A stretch of DNA of 64,000 nucleotides. It comes from Verrucomicrobiaceae bacterium. Lineage in GTDB: Bacteria; Verrucomicrobiota; Verrucomicrobiia; Opitutales; Intestinicryptomonadaceae. The DNA lies in NCBI GenBank assembly GCA_015061955.1, contig SUVO01000007.1:62001-126000 (forward strand), written 5' to 3'. Positions 8,769-17,124 of this stretch are shown here, piece by piece. The notes beneath the pieces are model-generated. The model saw nothing but the letters and a program-made list of their open reading frames with translations, had not been told where the DNA came from and searched no databases. Made by a program: the position numbers and the translations under genes. Each line of letters opens with the position of its first letter. The first letter of the stretch is position 1.

Positions 8769-11700
8769 TTAGATTTCGTTATCGTTGAGCCATCTAAACG
8801 ACACTATCTTGAAGCGACGGCCAAGCGACTGATTTAACTTTGTTAAGCCACCATTTGTTTCATTATAAACCAAGTTATATTCATCCAAATTAGGCTGATA
8901 ACCAAGTTCCTTTTCACGACCACTTACATCAGATGCTTTATTACCATACTCCGAATTATCGATGTATTCTGGAGTTCTTTGTACAACCATTTCGCACCAT
9001 GCTTTCGATTCTACAACACCAGATATTGGGTTGCGAATTTCACCATAAGCACGAATCTTGAATGTATCGGAACGCACTGTCAAGAACGAGCCTAAACGCG
9101 ACAATATATCTTGTTGCATTAGGTATGTAGGTGCACCTGTTGCTGCAGGCCCAACTACTGCACGCCAGTTTTCCCATACTTCTTTTTCGTTTTTGAAGTA
9201 TTGGTAAACTTTATCTTCCGACCAGCTTGAATTTAGCGATTCAATGTCGTTACCAATTACATAACGTTTATGATATTCGTTATTGATTGATGTTGCATCG
9301 ATTGCAGCTTGTAGAACACCTTTTTGTGTATGACCTACACGATAAGTTTCGCCACCCGACTTCATCAATTCGGCTATATCGGTTTCTTTAATGCGCTCTT
9401 GTTGATTTGCAAGTGTGAGCAATTCTTCTTCTTGAGCATTCTTATAAGCAAACTTTTCTTCAGCCGAATAGTTAGCTGCAAGACGGTTTACAAAGTCTGC
9501 CATCGAATAGAATGGACCACGGTCTTTAATATGTTCAACTATCGAAACAGCCAACTCTTCAATTTCGGCATCCGACAACGCTCTATAACCTGTAAAAATT
9601 GTTTCTTCTTGAGTTATATTTGTATTGCTTGTTGCTTTTTTAGATGCGTCTAATGGAGCTTGCCATCTATGGAATGGAGCCGAAGCTCTGTTATCGCTAG
9701 TTCCACCCACATAACCTTCAATCGATTGTCCGTAGTAGGTCGACAATATAGCTTTCCATGCGTCAACACTTGTTGAATTTACGTTGAACGGACCATTTAT
9801 CCAAAGTTTTGATGCGTTTTCATCAAACTGTTTATCGCTTTCTTCTTTTGAATATTTAAGTTGCGACAACTTCAATGTATCTTCTTCATGATCTGAACAT
9901 ACATATTGAATACGTGGATTTTGTGGAGTTGCTATATCTTTACCCATCGAGTAATTATTGCTTTCTTCTTTTACACGATAGGGCAGGGTTGAGAAGAAGT
10001 ATTCGTCCCAAAGGGCATCGTTGAAGTGCCATGAAAGGTCGTAAACTACGCTCTTTTCATCGGCTTCTTCGCGCTTACCAACAACTCTACCACGGTCTTC
10101 GCACTGTGTATTCGAGTAATTGTTTGCTGTTGATGATTGGTCGAGCCAGAGTACTTGATATGTATATTCTGGGCAAACACGACTTGGGCAGAGCGAATTA
10201 CCAATTGGCATACCAGCCATCAATGCTTCGGGAGAGAACAAACCATACGAGTATGTCCATGGACGTTGCGAGTTCAATTCTTGAGCAAACGATGCTGTAC
10301 CACCTTCCCAGTTTGAAGTAGCGTCCCATTTACCGGCACCAAAGTTGAGGTTTGCCGACGACAAGTTTGCTATATTATGTACAACTTCTTCTTCACGCAA
10401 AATGTGATTCATTGCGTTTACATCGGTACCTGTTTTATGCGAGAGACCTACATATGTTGTTGAGTCGCTCGATGATGGAATTTTATAACCCATTTGCGAC
10501 AATCCATATCCAGGCGAACGATTGCTTGCGTCTTCGGTATGGTTAAGCACAATACTTGTTGCAATTACAGACTTGATTGACAAGCCCCAAGTTCTATTAC
10601 GCAACGAGCGTTCATCATCGCCAACTTCTTGTGCATTATAGTCTGAGTTATAGTATGTTGTTAGCAACGAACCATTCACGAACAAACGACGATTATGAAT
10701 TGGCTTTGCACCACTTTCAGAAATAGAGTCGTCGTCGGCATATGGAATACCAAAGATATACCCGTATGGAATATATTTACTATCCGACTGAATATAACTA
10801 TTTAACTTTGATGCATACGAGTTGCTTTGAACTTCACCTTGCGAGAGTTTGATTGGTTCCAAAGCTCTTGCAACTGGTATCATATCACCAATTTGGTCTT
10901 TTAGATTTGTTGGTGTAAATGGCCATGCATTTGCAGAGTGACGACGTGGATTGATTGGCAACCAATTCAAGAAACCACGTGTATTAAAGTAAACACGATC
11001 TGTTCTTGAAAGGTTCTTCCATTCATTCTTTGCGTCCGACGAACTTGCTTTTGCTTTCTTTATAATTTCAGTATATTTCTTATTATATGTACTGAGATTT
11101 GAATTTAAGTATTCGTCGATTTCTCTGAACTGGTTTGTTGGTGGTGTGAGCGATGCCAAGTTACCACGGTTTGTACCACCGCCACCACTACGATTTTTAC
11201 TTACGTATCCTGGGGTAGACCAGTTATTATAACGCCATTGCGAGTCGTTTGCGGCATCAGCATATACCATGGCTGGATTTGGGAAACTTGGGAATGTTGT
11301 ACCTAAGAAGTTTCTACGACCTTTAAAGAATGCCAAAAGTGGTACATAGTCAGGATAGTCGCCAGCCCATTTGCTTGCACCATCAGTTTTATTACGAGCG
11401 CGCATTTTTTCAAATGTCATACCTTCTCTCTTGTAAATCCAAATAGAAACTTGCAATTCGTGGTATGTGTCGGCTGCATTACTTTCAACTGTATTATAAC
11501 CTGTACCCCAACGCGATGTACCATAACCTAATGGTGTAGAGCCTACATTCATCTTATATGGTGTAATACGACCACCATTAAGATCTAAGTTAGGGAATAT
11601 TGAAGTATCTTCCATATCAACGAGAATGTTTGATATGTTCAAGCCTGCTGTACTTCTACCATTTATATCAACGTGTTTTACATTACGAATTTCATTGAGG

Positions 11701-14700
11701 TCGAAGAGTATATATGGATTATCTAAAGTTTCAACAGTTGTACTATCTTGCATGTAATTACCACCTCTTACAACTTGTGGTTTATTACTTGTTTCGTACT
11801 TGGCATAGTGTTCCAATTCTGGATGTGGTACATCCACATAGAAGCAACCACCCAAATTACCACCATTAGCTTCACCGATAGGCATCATCATTGCGTCTAA
11901 GTATTCGTATGGAGATTGTGCTTCTGACTGGTCTTCAACAATACCATTAGGACCATTTTTACCATTATTCGACGACTTCGATTTATGATTACCAAAGTAA
12001 TTGATAGGTTTTTTCATTGCAAAAACCTTAGTTGCTCCTGGTTCGAGACCTTTAGCATCGTAAGCCAATAAGTGCAAGTCGGCACTTTGCATTATAGAAG
12101 TACCTTGACTTTCTACATTGCTAAAGTTCTTTTCATCGGTATAAATAGCATCGATAGAGCGTTGTGCAAAGAAGAGAACGTCGTTACCATATGTAACTCT
12201 ACTTGCATGGCTACCATGACAGAGGTTTGCGTACAAGTTATTCAAGAACAATGGTATTCTGGCTACACGTCCAAATGTTTTCATTGCATCTTCATTTGTA
12301 TTACGCGAGCTTATTTTCCAATCTTTCATCTTATCGGCAGTTGGGTACATTATATCTGGATAACTTGTGTTATCAAGATTATCTTCGGCAACAATAGCTA
12401 CCCAATTGCGTGAGTCGCCCACATCATAACCAGAATGACCTATATCCTTAGGGAAGATTGTGCTACGTACTTTATAGTTTACATCGTTTACAATCGAAAT
12501 TTTTTCATCGATTTGTTTGATTGGTATAAAGTGAGGTGCTGTACTACCATAGCCCAATGGCATCCACGAAGCTTTTTTACCGTTTACATGGCTCAAATAT
12601 GTTGGGCTAAGCATCGACATACGCCAGTCATCACTTTGATTACGAGTTCCACCAATTCCACTATTTTTATTATGGTATGGGTCGTAACGATATGTGAAGT
12701 CGCCAGCATAACCTGAGTTATATGGGCTAACTGCATTTTTGAACAAGCCAAGATCTGAAATAGTATAGCAATTTTGCATAAATGCTTTTCTATCGGCTGC
12801 TCTGAACTGATTTGAGCCTGATGGCGAAACTGCAGGGAATTTCATTCTTTCGGTATACAAGTCGCGCAAAGACTGGAAGTAATTATTACCCGACAAATAT
12901 CCAATTGCAAAACGGAACGAACCAACTGGATTGTGGAATTCCTTAAAGTCGCGAGCTGAAACACGGATTGCGTAGTATGTATCTTCACCAATTTTAGTAT
13001 CGTATGGATTCCACAACGCAAGCATTGGAATAATGTGCAAACGCAAACCATAACGCTGATTACCATAGTCTACAAGCGCTGGAACATAGTGAACTTGGAA
13101 ACGTTTTACAACTGGTTTCGCACCAAAACGGTCGTCGGTTTGTACACGAGCACTGAGTACTGATTCACCTGGATCATCTGGCGAACGCAAATTGTAGTAC
13201 GAACGCAACTGGTCCCAAAGTGCGCCACCTGGGTCTTTCCAAAGCATTTTGTCGGTAAAGATAATATTCCAGTCTTCGATAGATGTTTCTGAACCGAACG
13301 ACTGTTTTCTATGTTTTTCAAGTTCTGATGTTTCTTCACGACCAAACATTTGTGGTCCAAAAATATGACCAGCAAACTCTCTATCGCCTATGAATTTTTT
13401 GTCATCAAGCTCTGGTTTTTTCTCTCTACGCTTATTACGCCAATCGCTATGGTCTGCCAAGAATCGTATTGGATAAGCTGTTGTTTTGGTATAGAATCCC
13501 GAAACCCCATATGGACGTGGGAAATAATCTGGGATTGTATCAATTGCTTCGTTTGTTGTTTGTGCGTGTTGGTCGTCTTTACCATCTAATTGAATCAAGC
13601 CCAACGACAAGTCTTTTTTCAAACCTCCATCGCGGACATTTACCAACAAGCCTTTACTATCGCAAGTAGCTGCGTGGAAAAGCATTTTTGATGGAATTGC
13701 ACCATCTTGCATTGTCAAAACGTCGAGTTGATCAATAGAAGTTGCATTACGCGCAATCATAACCCCCGAATCGTTTCTACCATCGTCATCAAGATCAATA
13801 TTGAACATCTTTCCACCACTTTCACCGAATGTCAACCCCTGAACACCCGAATAGAATGGCAAGCTTTGTACACGATATTTTATAGAATCGGCATGTTTTT
13901 TGAATTCGTAATTAGCAATAGCATTCAACGATGCTTTCTGACCTTCGTCTGATACCCACCATGCAATACGTGTTTGTGTTGCAGTACTGCGTTCAACCCC
14001 TGTTATTGTATCTTCGTCTTGTTCAAGTTCTACGATTGGTACTGAAACGTCATCTGAATTATTTGCTATACCTGTGCTATTTACATATGAATTTTTTGTT
14101 ACAACCTTAATTGAATTATCTTCGGTTAATGGAGAATCTGGGCGATAAACAACTTTTTCTGTATTTGAACCTTTTCTAACATCGTCATTCGAAGCAAAGC
14201 CATTACCCGATACCAACCATGTAACAGCTTTATCCATTACATTCTGAGTAAAGTTTGCACGGCTTTCGTTTCGAAGTTGTTTTTCTGGATGATAACCATG
14301 TTTAGAGTTCCATACACCAACCCAATATTTGTTTGTAGATATAGCACCAGTTATTTCTTCGGCATCGCTACGACGAATTTGCATTGGTGTCGACCACCAA
14401 TTGAACGATGCGTCGGTATCTAATGCAGTAATACCCGAGTGTACCGATTGTGTTAGAATACCAGCATTTGCTGTTATTCTTTGGTCGGGACCAAGAGTTG
14501 ACTGTATTTGTCCTAAAGCCTGATATGCCGAAAATCTAGCGGCTTGTTTTGCCTTGAACGAATTCATGGCTTGTTTGCTGAGTTTTAACTGCATGCCAAC
14601 CATTGCGGCTAACGATACAATCAGCAATACCATGAAGCCCATTAATGCGAGTGCCATAACTAACGCAAACGCTTTCTTCTGCTTTTTTTGAGAGGTTGTT

Positions 14701-14705
14701 TTCAT
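8769..14705 (-). CDS. Giant prepilin-like envelope protein (Verru_Chthon cassette A-like)
   Basis: About 1,978 residues. The N-terminus is basic (KKQKK) and then has a long hydrophobic helix starting AFALVMALALMGFMVLL and continuing into KAKQAARFSAYQALGQIQ, the pattern of PilX/prepilin-like proteins. It resembles the very long Verru_Chthon cassette protein A family of Verrucomicrobia; this is from memory and needs a profile search. The rest shows no catalytic motif; it is polar and rich in Asn, Ser, Tyr and Asp, as in extracellular proteins. In-frame alternatives are ATG 14729 and TTG 14756; 14705 gives the most natural short n-region, but none has a clear ribosome-binding site. The cassette B, C and D genes are not adjacent. 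A 36-base terminator separates it from the sigma/anti-sigma pair upstream. Confidence 0.75.
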   Translation of the reverse strand: MKTTSQKKQKKAFALVMALALMGFMVLLIVSLAAMVGMQLKLSKQAMNSFKAKQAARFSAYQALGQIQSTLGPDQRITANAGILTQSVHSGITALDTDASFNWWSTPMQIRRSDAEEITGAISTNKYWVGVWNSKHGYHPEKQLRNESRANFTQNVMDKAVTWLVSGNGFASNDDVRKGSNTEKVVYRPDSPLTEDNSIKVVTKNSYVNSTGIANNSDDVSVPIVELEQDEDTITGVERSTATQTRIAWWVSDEGQKASLNAIANYEFKKHADSIKYRVQSLPFYSGVQGLTFGESGGKMFNIDLDDDGRNDSGVMIARNATSIDQLDVLTMQDGAIPSKMLFHAATCDSKGLLVNVRDGGLKKDLSLGLIQLDGKDDQHAQTTNEAIDTIPDYFPRPYGVSGFYTKTTAYPIRFLADHSDWRNKRREKKPELDDKKFIGDREFAGHIFGPQMFGREETSELEKHRKQSFGSETSIEDWNIIFTDKMLWKDPGGALWDQLRSYYNLRSPDDPGESVLSARVQTDDRFGAKPVVKRFQVHYVPALVDYGNQRYGLRLHIIPMLALWNPYDTKIGEDTYYAIRVSARDFKEFHNPVGSFRFAIGYLSGNNYFQSLRDLYTERMKFPAVSPSGSNQFRAADRKAFMQNCYTISDLGLFKNAVSPYNSGYAGDFTYRYDPYHNKNSGIGGTRNQSDDWRMSMLSPTYLSHVNGKKASWMPLGYGSTAPHFIPIKQIDEKISIVNDVNYKVRSTIFPKDIGHSGYDVGDSRNWVAIVAEDNLDNTSYPDIMYPTADKMKDWKISSRNTNEDAMKTFGRVARIPLFLNNLYANLCHGSHASRVTYGNDVLFFAQRSIDAIYTDEKNFSNVESQGTSIMQSADLHLLAYDAKGLEPGATKVFAMKKPINYFGNHKSKSSNNGKNGPNGIVEDQSEAQSPYEYLDAMMMPIGEANGGNLGGCFYVDVPHPELEHYAKYETSNKPQVVRGGNYMQDSTTVETLDNPYILFDLNEIRNVKHVDINGRSTAGLNISNILVDMEDTSIFPNLDLNGGRITPYKMNVGSTPLGYGTSRWGTGYNTVESNAADTYHELQVSIWIYKREGMTFEKMRARNKTDGASKWAGDYPDYVPLLAFFKGRRNFLGTTFPSFPNPAMVYADAANDSQWRYNNWSTPGYVSKNRSGGGGTNRGNLASLTPPTNQFREIDEYLNSNLSTYNKKYTEIIKKAKASSSDAKNEWKNLSRTDRVYFNTRGFLNWLPINPRRHSANAWPFTPTNLKDQIGDMIPVARALEPIKLSQGEVQSNSYASKLNSYIQSDSKYIPYGYIFGIPYADDDSISESGAKPIHNRRLFVNGSLLTTYYNSDYNAQEVGDDERSLRNRTWGLSIKSVIATSIVLNHTEDASNRSPGYGLSQMGYKIPSSSDSTTYVGLSHKTGTDVNAMNHILREEEVVHNIANLSSANLNFGAGKWDATSNWEGGTASFAQELNSQRPWTYSYGLFSPEALMAGMPIGNSLCPSRVCPEYTYQVLWLDQSSTANNYSNTQCEDRGRVVGKREEADEKSVVYDLSWHFNDALWDEYFFSTLPYRVKEESNNYSMGKDIATPQNPRIQYVCSDHEEDTLKLSQLKYSKEESDKQFDENASKLWINGPFNVNSTSVDAWKAILSTYYGQSIEGYVGGTSDNRASAPFHRWQAPLDASKKATSNTNITQEETIFTGYRALSDAEIEELAVSIVEHIKDRGPFYSMADFVNRLAANYSAEEKFAYKNAQEEELLTLANQQERIKETDIAELMKSGGETYRVGHTQKGVLQAAIDATSINNEYHKRYVIGNDIESLNSSWSEDKVYQYFKNEKEVWENWRAVVGPAATGAPTYLMQQDILSRLGSFLTVRSDTFKIRAYGEIRNPISGVVESKAWCEMVVQRTPEYIDNSEYGNKASDVSGREKELGYQPNLDEYNLVYNETNGGLTKLNQSLGRRFKIVSFRWLNDNEI

Positions 14706-14788
14706 TTTTAGACGAAGTAGAAAATTCATATGATAAAACGCTATAAAACTGCCCAAATTAACGCAAGCATTTTTTTCTACATTTATAC

Positions 14789-14824
14789 AAAAAAAGAGGG
14801 GTAAAGTTGTTCTTTTATCCCCTC
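14789..14824 (-). terminator. Terminator between anti-sigma gene and giant gene
   Basis: On the minus strand, GAGGGGATAAAAG pairs with CTTTACCCCTC (one or two bulged bases, 5-base loop) and is followed by seven T. It sits 89 bases after the anti-sigma stop and before the giant gene, so the sigma pair and the giant gene are probably separate transcripts, or the latter is reached only by read-through. Confidence 0.7.
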
Positions 14825-14912
14825 CCGAAAGGCAGTTTTACGTTAATTTTCTGAAAAATTATCAAGTTTAGTTCATTACTTGTTTTTTTACCTCATACGA
14901 TGATTTTTAATG

Positions 14913-15335
14913 CTACAATTTTAGAAAAGCATCAAAAAATTCTTGTTCGTAAATTAAGTTTGAAAGGTTAGATATTTCAGAATCTAAATCCGACATTTGT
15001 GCAAAGTCGCTTTCCGACACTGTATATTGATTTGGAAAGCCGTATTGCCATGCTACAATCATTACGCAAGCACTCATTGCAACGAAAGCAAAATAGCGTG
15101 CAATTTTTTCCATTGTAGAGTAATGCTTTTGTTTTGAAATCTGTGTAATAATTTTGTCGGTGAAGTTTGCACGAGCTTGTACTTTTGTTTGTTTGAACAA
15201 TCTATCACAGAGTGTATCGAGCTTTTCTTCTTGCTCTTTGGCTATACTTATATTCGCCATAACTTTATCAACAAACTCAGCCGAGGCTTGTACTTTGGCT
15301 TCCTTAAAGAGTTTATTTATTTGTTGGTTTGTCAT
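14913..15335 (-). CDS. Putative membrane anti-sigma factor
   Basis: A 140-residue protein with one membrane helix (YFAFVAMSACVMIVAWQYGF, about residues 85-104), a soluble N-terminal half and a short acidic C-terminal tail. It lies 40 bases after an ECF sigma gene on the same strand, the usual place of an anti-sigma factor. The N-terminal half contains a tandem repeat: LFKEAKVQASAEFVDKVMANI and LFKQTKVQARANFTDKIITQI (residues 9-29 and 46-66). No zinc-binding HxxxCxxC is present. The role is inferred from context and topology; no family profile was checked. Confidence 0.65.
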   Translation of the reverse strand: MTNQQINKLFKEAKVQASAEFVDKVMANISIAKEQEEKLDTLCDRLFKQTKVQARANFTDKIITQISKQKHYSTMEKIARYFAFVAMSACVMIVAWQYGFPNQYTVSESDFAQMSDLDSEISNLSNLIYEQEFFDAFLKL

Positions 15336-15375
15336 TTTTTCTTAAATTGTGTATTGGTTTTTGTTAGTGGTTTAG

Positions 15376-15972
15376 TTATGCGTATTCTTTTAAAGCGTCG
15401 CGCATATATGCTCGAGCGCGATTTATAAGGGTTTTTACAGCTTGAACTGTTTCGCCCATAATATCTGCAATTTCAGCATAAGAAAGTTCTTCTTGAACCA
15501 AAAGCGACATTGCCATACGTTGCTTTTGTGGTAAATTTTCTAATGCGTTTTCAAAAGCTTCGGTAATATCGCTACATTTTTTAGAACTATCTTCTGGTGC
15601 AGATATTGCCATTCCCGACATATCGGTAGGATCGGCAGGTCGGACTTGGTTTTTTCGAAACTCATTTATTGTTTCATTATGTGCTATCCTGAAAAGGAAA
15701 GTTGAAAACTTTGCAGTAGGTTTATACGATGCTTTTGCATTGTATAGTTTTTGGAATGTTGTTAGAGCAATGTCTTCGGCTAATTGAAAATCACGAGTAG
15801 AAGAATACACAAAGTTTACAAGTGGATTTTTCCATTTTTCAATCAGCATACGCAACGCATGCTCAGACCCACTGGCAACTTCAAGCATCAGACGTTCGTC
15901 TACGTCTATCTGTTTTTCTTGTTGGTTCTGAGGTATTGTTTTATCGGCTGATATATTTGAGTTTTGTGCCAT
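15376..15972 (-). CDS. ECF-type RNA polymerase sigma factor
   Basis: A 198-residue sigma-70 family protein. Region 2 is visible in LVNFVYSSTRDFQLAEDIALTTF and FSTFLFRIAHNETINEFRK (core and -10 binding). Region 4 is a helix-turn-helix in LPQKQRMAMSLLVQEELSYAEIADI with TVQAVKTLINRARAYMRD (-35 binding). The first 30 residues are a low-complexity extension. The adjacent membrane protein is the likely anti-sigma factor. The giant envelope protein downstream is a plausible target, but no matching promoter could be established. Confidence 0.9.
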   Translation of the reverse strand: MAQNSNISADKTIPQNQQEKQIDVDERLMLEVASGSEHALRMLIEKWKNPLVNFVYSSTRDFQLAEDIALTTFQKLYNAKASYKPTAKFSTFLFRIAHNETINEFRKNQVRPADPTDMSGMAISAPEDSSKKCSDITEAFENALENLPQKQRMAMSLLVQEELSYAEIADIMGETVQAVKTLINRARAYMRDALKEYA

Positions 15973-16039
15973 GACTTTCTGTATATACTAACGTTTATTT
16001 TTTTAAAAAGTTTCTATTTTGAAAAAAAATAAAAAAAAA

Positions 16040-16053
16040 GCTGGAAAGCCAGC
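16040..16053 (-). terminator. Short GC hairpin flanked by A-tracts before the sigma gene
   Basis: GCTGG-aaag-CCAGC, with seven A after it and nine A before it on the plus strand, reads on the minus strand as a small hairpin followed by T9. It could stop antisense transcription from the right before it enters the sigma gene. The stem is only 5 bp. Confidence 0.35.
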
Positions 16054-16139
16054 AAAAAAATGCTAATCTGCTCATTTTACTTTTATAAAAATTTCACATA
16101 TTATATAAATAACAATTAACAAAATAAGAAAGAACAATC

Positions 16140-16319
16140 ATGAGTGGACTCGTACAATGGTCTTCATGCGCAAAGCGCAAGTCTTCAAAAAAAGCATCTG
16201 GCTCGAAGCCTAATGCTCAAAGACAGAGAATGTTAGCAGCTCGCAAGCGTAAGGCTCGCGCAAGTGCATATAAGGCATCTAGAAAAGTTGCACAATTGCA
16301 AGTTAAAGCTGCTGAATAA
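16140..16319 (+). CDS. Small basic protein of 59 residues, unknown function
   Basis: Short ORF beginning MSGLVQWSSCAKRKSSKK and ending VAQLQVKAAE, very rich in Lys, Arg, Ala and Ser (about one third Lys plus Arg). The start is preceded by AGAAAGAA, a purine-rich possible ribosome-binding site. Composition suggests RNA or DNA binding, like ribosomal or nucleoid small proteins, and the next gene is rpmB. I do not recognise a family. Codon use (AAG, CGC, GCA) looks like that of the neighbouring ribosomal gene, which supports translation. Confidence 0.72.
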   Translation: MSGLVQWSSCAKRKSSKKASGSKPNAQRQRMLAARKRKARASAYKASRKVAQLQVKAAE

Positions 16320-16324
16320 TTATT

Positions 16325-16381
16325 TTTTTGAAAAATTTCAGTTGCTAAAGCTATTATGTTTTCAACTGATTTTTTCAAAAA
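16325..16381 (+). repeat. Long imperfect inverted repeat after the small basic gene
   Basis: About 19-20 bases (16325-16344, ...TTTCAGTTG) pair almost perfectly with 16363-16381 (CAACTGATTTTTTC...), around an 18-base loop. It begins 6 bases after the stop at 16319. It may be a transcript-end structure, although no T-run follows the second arm, or an RNA processing site between this gene and rpmB. Confidence 0.55.
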
Positions 16382-16462
16382 TAATAAAAAAAGGCTTGAA
16401 AACTTGTTAGGTATTCGCAAAATATCCAACTTTAATTTAAAAAAGACGAAAGATTTTTTATT

Positions 16463-16693
16463 ATGGCAAGAGTATGTTCAGTAACTGGAAAGCGTCCTGT
16501 AAGTGGTCGCAAAATTATCCACAAAGGTCAGAGCAAGAAAAGTGGCGGTATCGGTTTGCAACTCGTTAAGCAAACAAAACGCACTTTTAAGCCAAATGTT
16601 CAGCGCGTAAAAGTTCGCACAGAAACTGGTGCGGTAAAACGCGTATGGGTGAGCGTAAAGGCTATCAAGGCTGGTCTCGTAGAAAAGGCTTAA
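16463..16693 (+). CDS. rpmB: 50S ribosomal protein L28
   Basis: 76-residue component of the large ribosomal subunit. The family start ARVCSVTGKRPVSGRKI and the RTFKPNVQRVKVRT segment identify it clearly. It lies 143 bases after the small basic protein gene and is followed at once by a terminator. Confidence 0.96.
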   Translation: MARVCSVTGKRPVSGRKIIHKGQSKKSGGIGLQLVKQTKRTFKPNVQRVKVRTETGAVKRVWVSVKAIKAGLVEKA

Positions 16694-16714
16694 TTGCTTT
16701 TTTATATCTTTAAG

Positions 16715-16748
16715 AACTCCGTTTATTTTTTTGTAATCGGAGTTTTTT
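16715..16748 (+). terminator. Terminator of rpmB
   Basis: AACTCCG pairs with CGGAGTT around a 16-base AT-rich loop, followed by a run of six T. It lies 22 bases after the rpmB stop. Confidence 0.8.
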
Positions 16749-16800
16749 GTGTTTATATACGTTTATAAAAAATGCGAACAAATATAGATATGGAGCTGTT

Positions 16801-17124
16801 ATGGAAATATTTGTAGGCAATTTATCGTTCGATTTAACTAAAGATGAACTTCTGAATGCGTTTTCAGAGTATGGTGAAATTACAAATGTGAGAATGCTTT
16901 TCGACGCAGAAGGGCGTTTTAGAGGTATTGCATATTTAGATTTTACTGATGATACCAAAGCCAAAGAGGCTATCTCGAAAATGAGTGGCGTTGATTTAAA
17001 GGGGCGACCAATGAAGGTTGATTATTCGCGTCCGGCACGTCCACGTTTTAATGGTTTTGGTGCAGGATTTAAAAATCGTAGAAAAAAGTTTTTTTCGAGA
17101 AACAAGACAGATTTGAAATCTTAA
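16801..17124 (+). CDS. RRM-domain RNA-binding protein
   Basis: 107 residues: one RNA recognition motif plus a short basic tail. RNP2 is IFVGNLSF at residues 3-10 and RNP1 is RFRGIAYLDF near 39-48. The tail (ARPRFNGFGAGFKNRRKKFF) is Arg/Gly/Phe-rich, as in the small cyanobacterial and proteobacterial RRM proteins, which bind single-stranded RNA. I chose ATG 16801, preceded by GGAG at a good distance, over an in-frame GTG at 16747. The stop codon overlaps the stop of the convergent coiled-coil gene within the four bases TTAA. Confidence 0.92.
   Translation: MEIFVGNLSFDLTKDELLNAFSEYGEITNVRMLFDAEGRFRGIAYLDFTDDTKAKEAISKMSGVDLKGRPMKVDYSRPARPRFNGFGAGFKNRRKKFFSRNKTDLKS

Noticed and set aside
16515-16523. 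Perfect DnaA-box sequence TTATCCACA
   Set aside because: It is a single copy, lies inside the rpmB coding sequence and has no AT-rich unwinding region or box cluster nearby, so it is not an origin.
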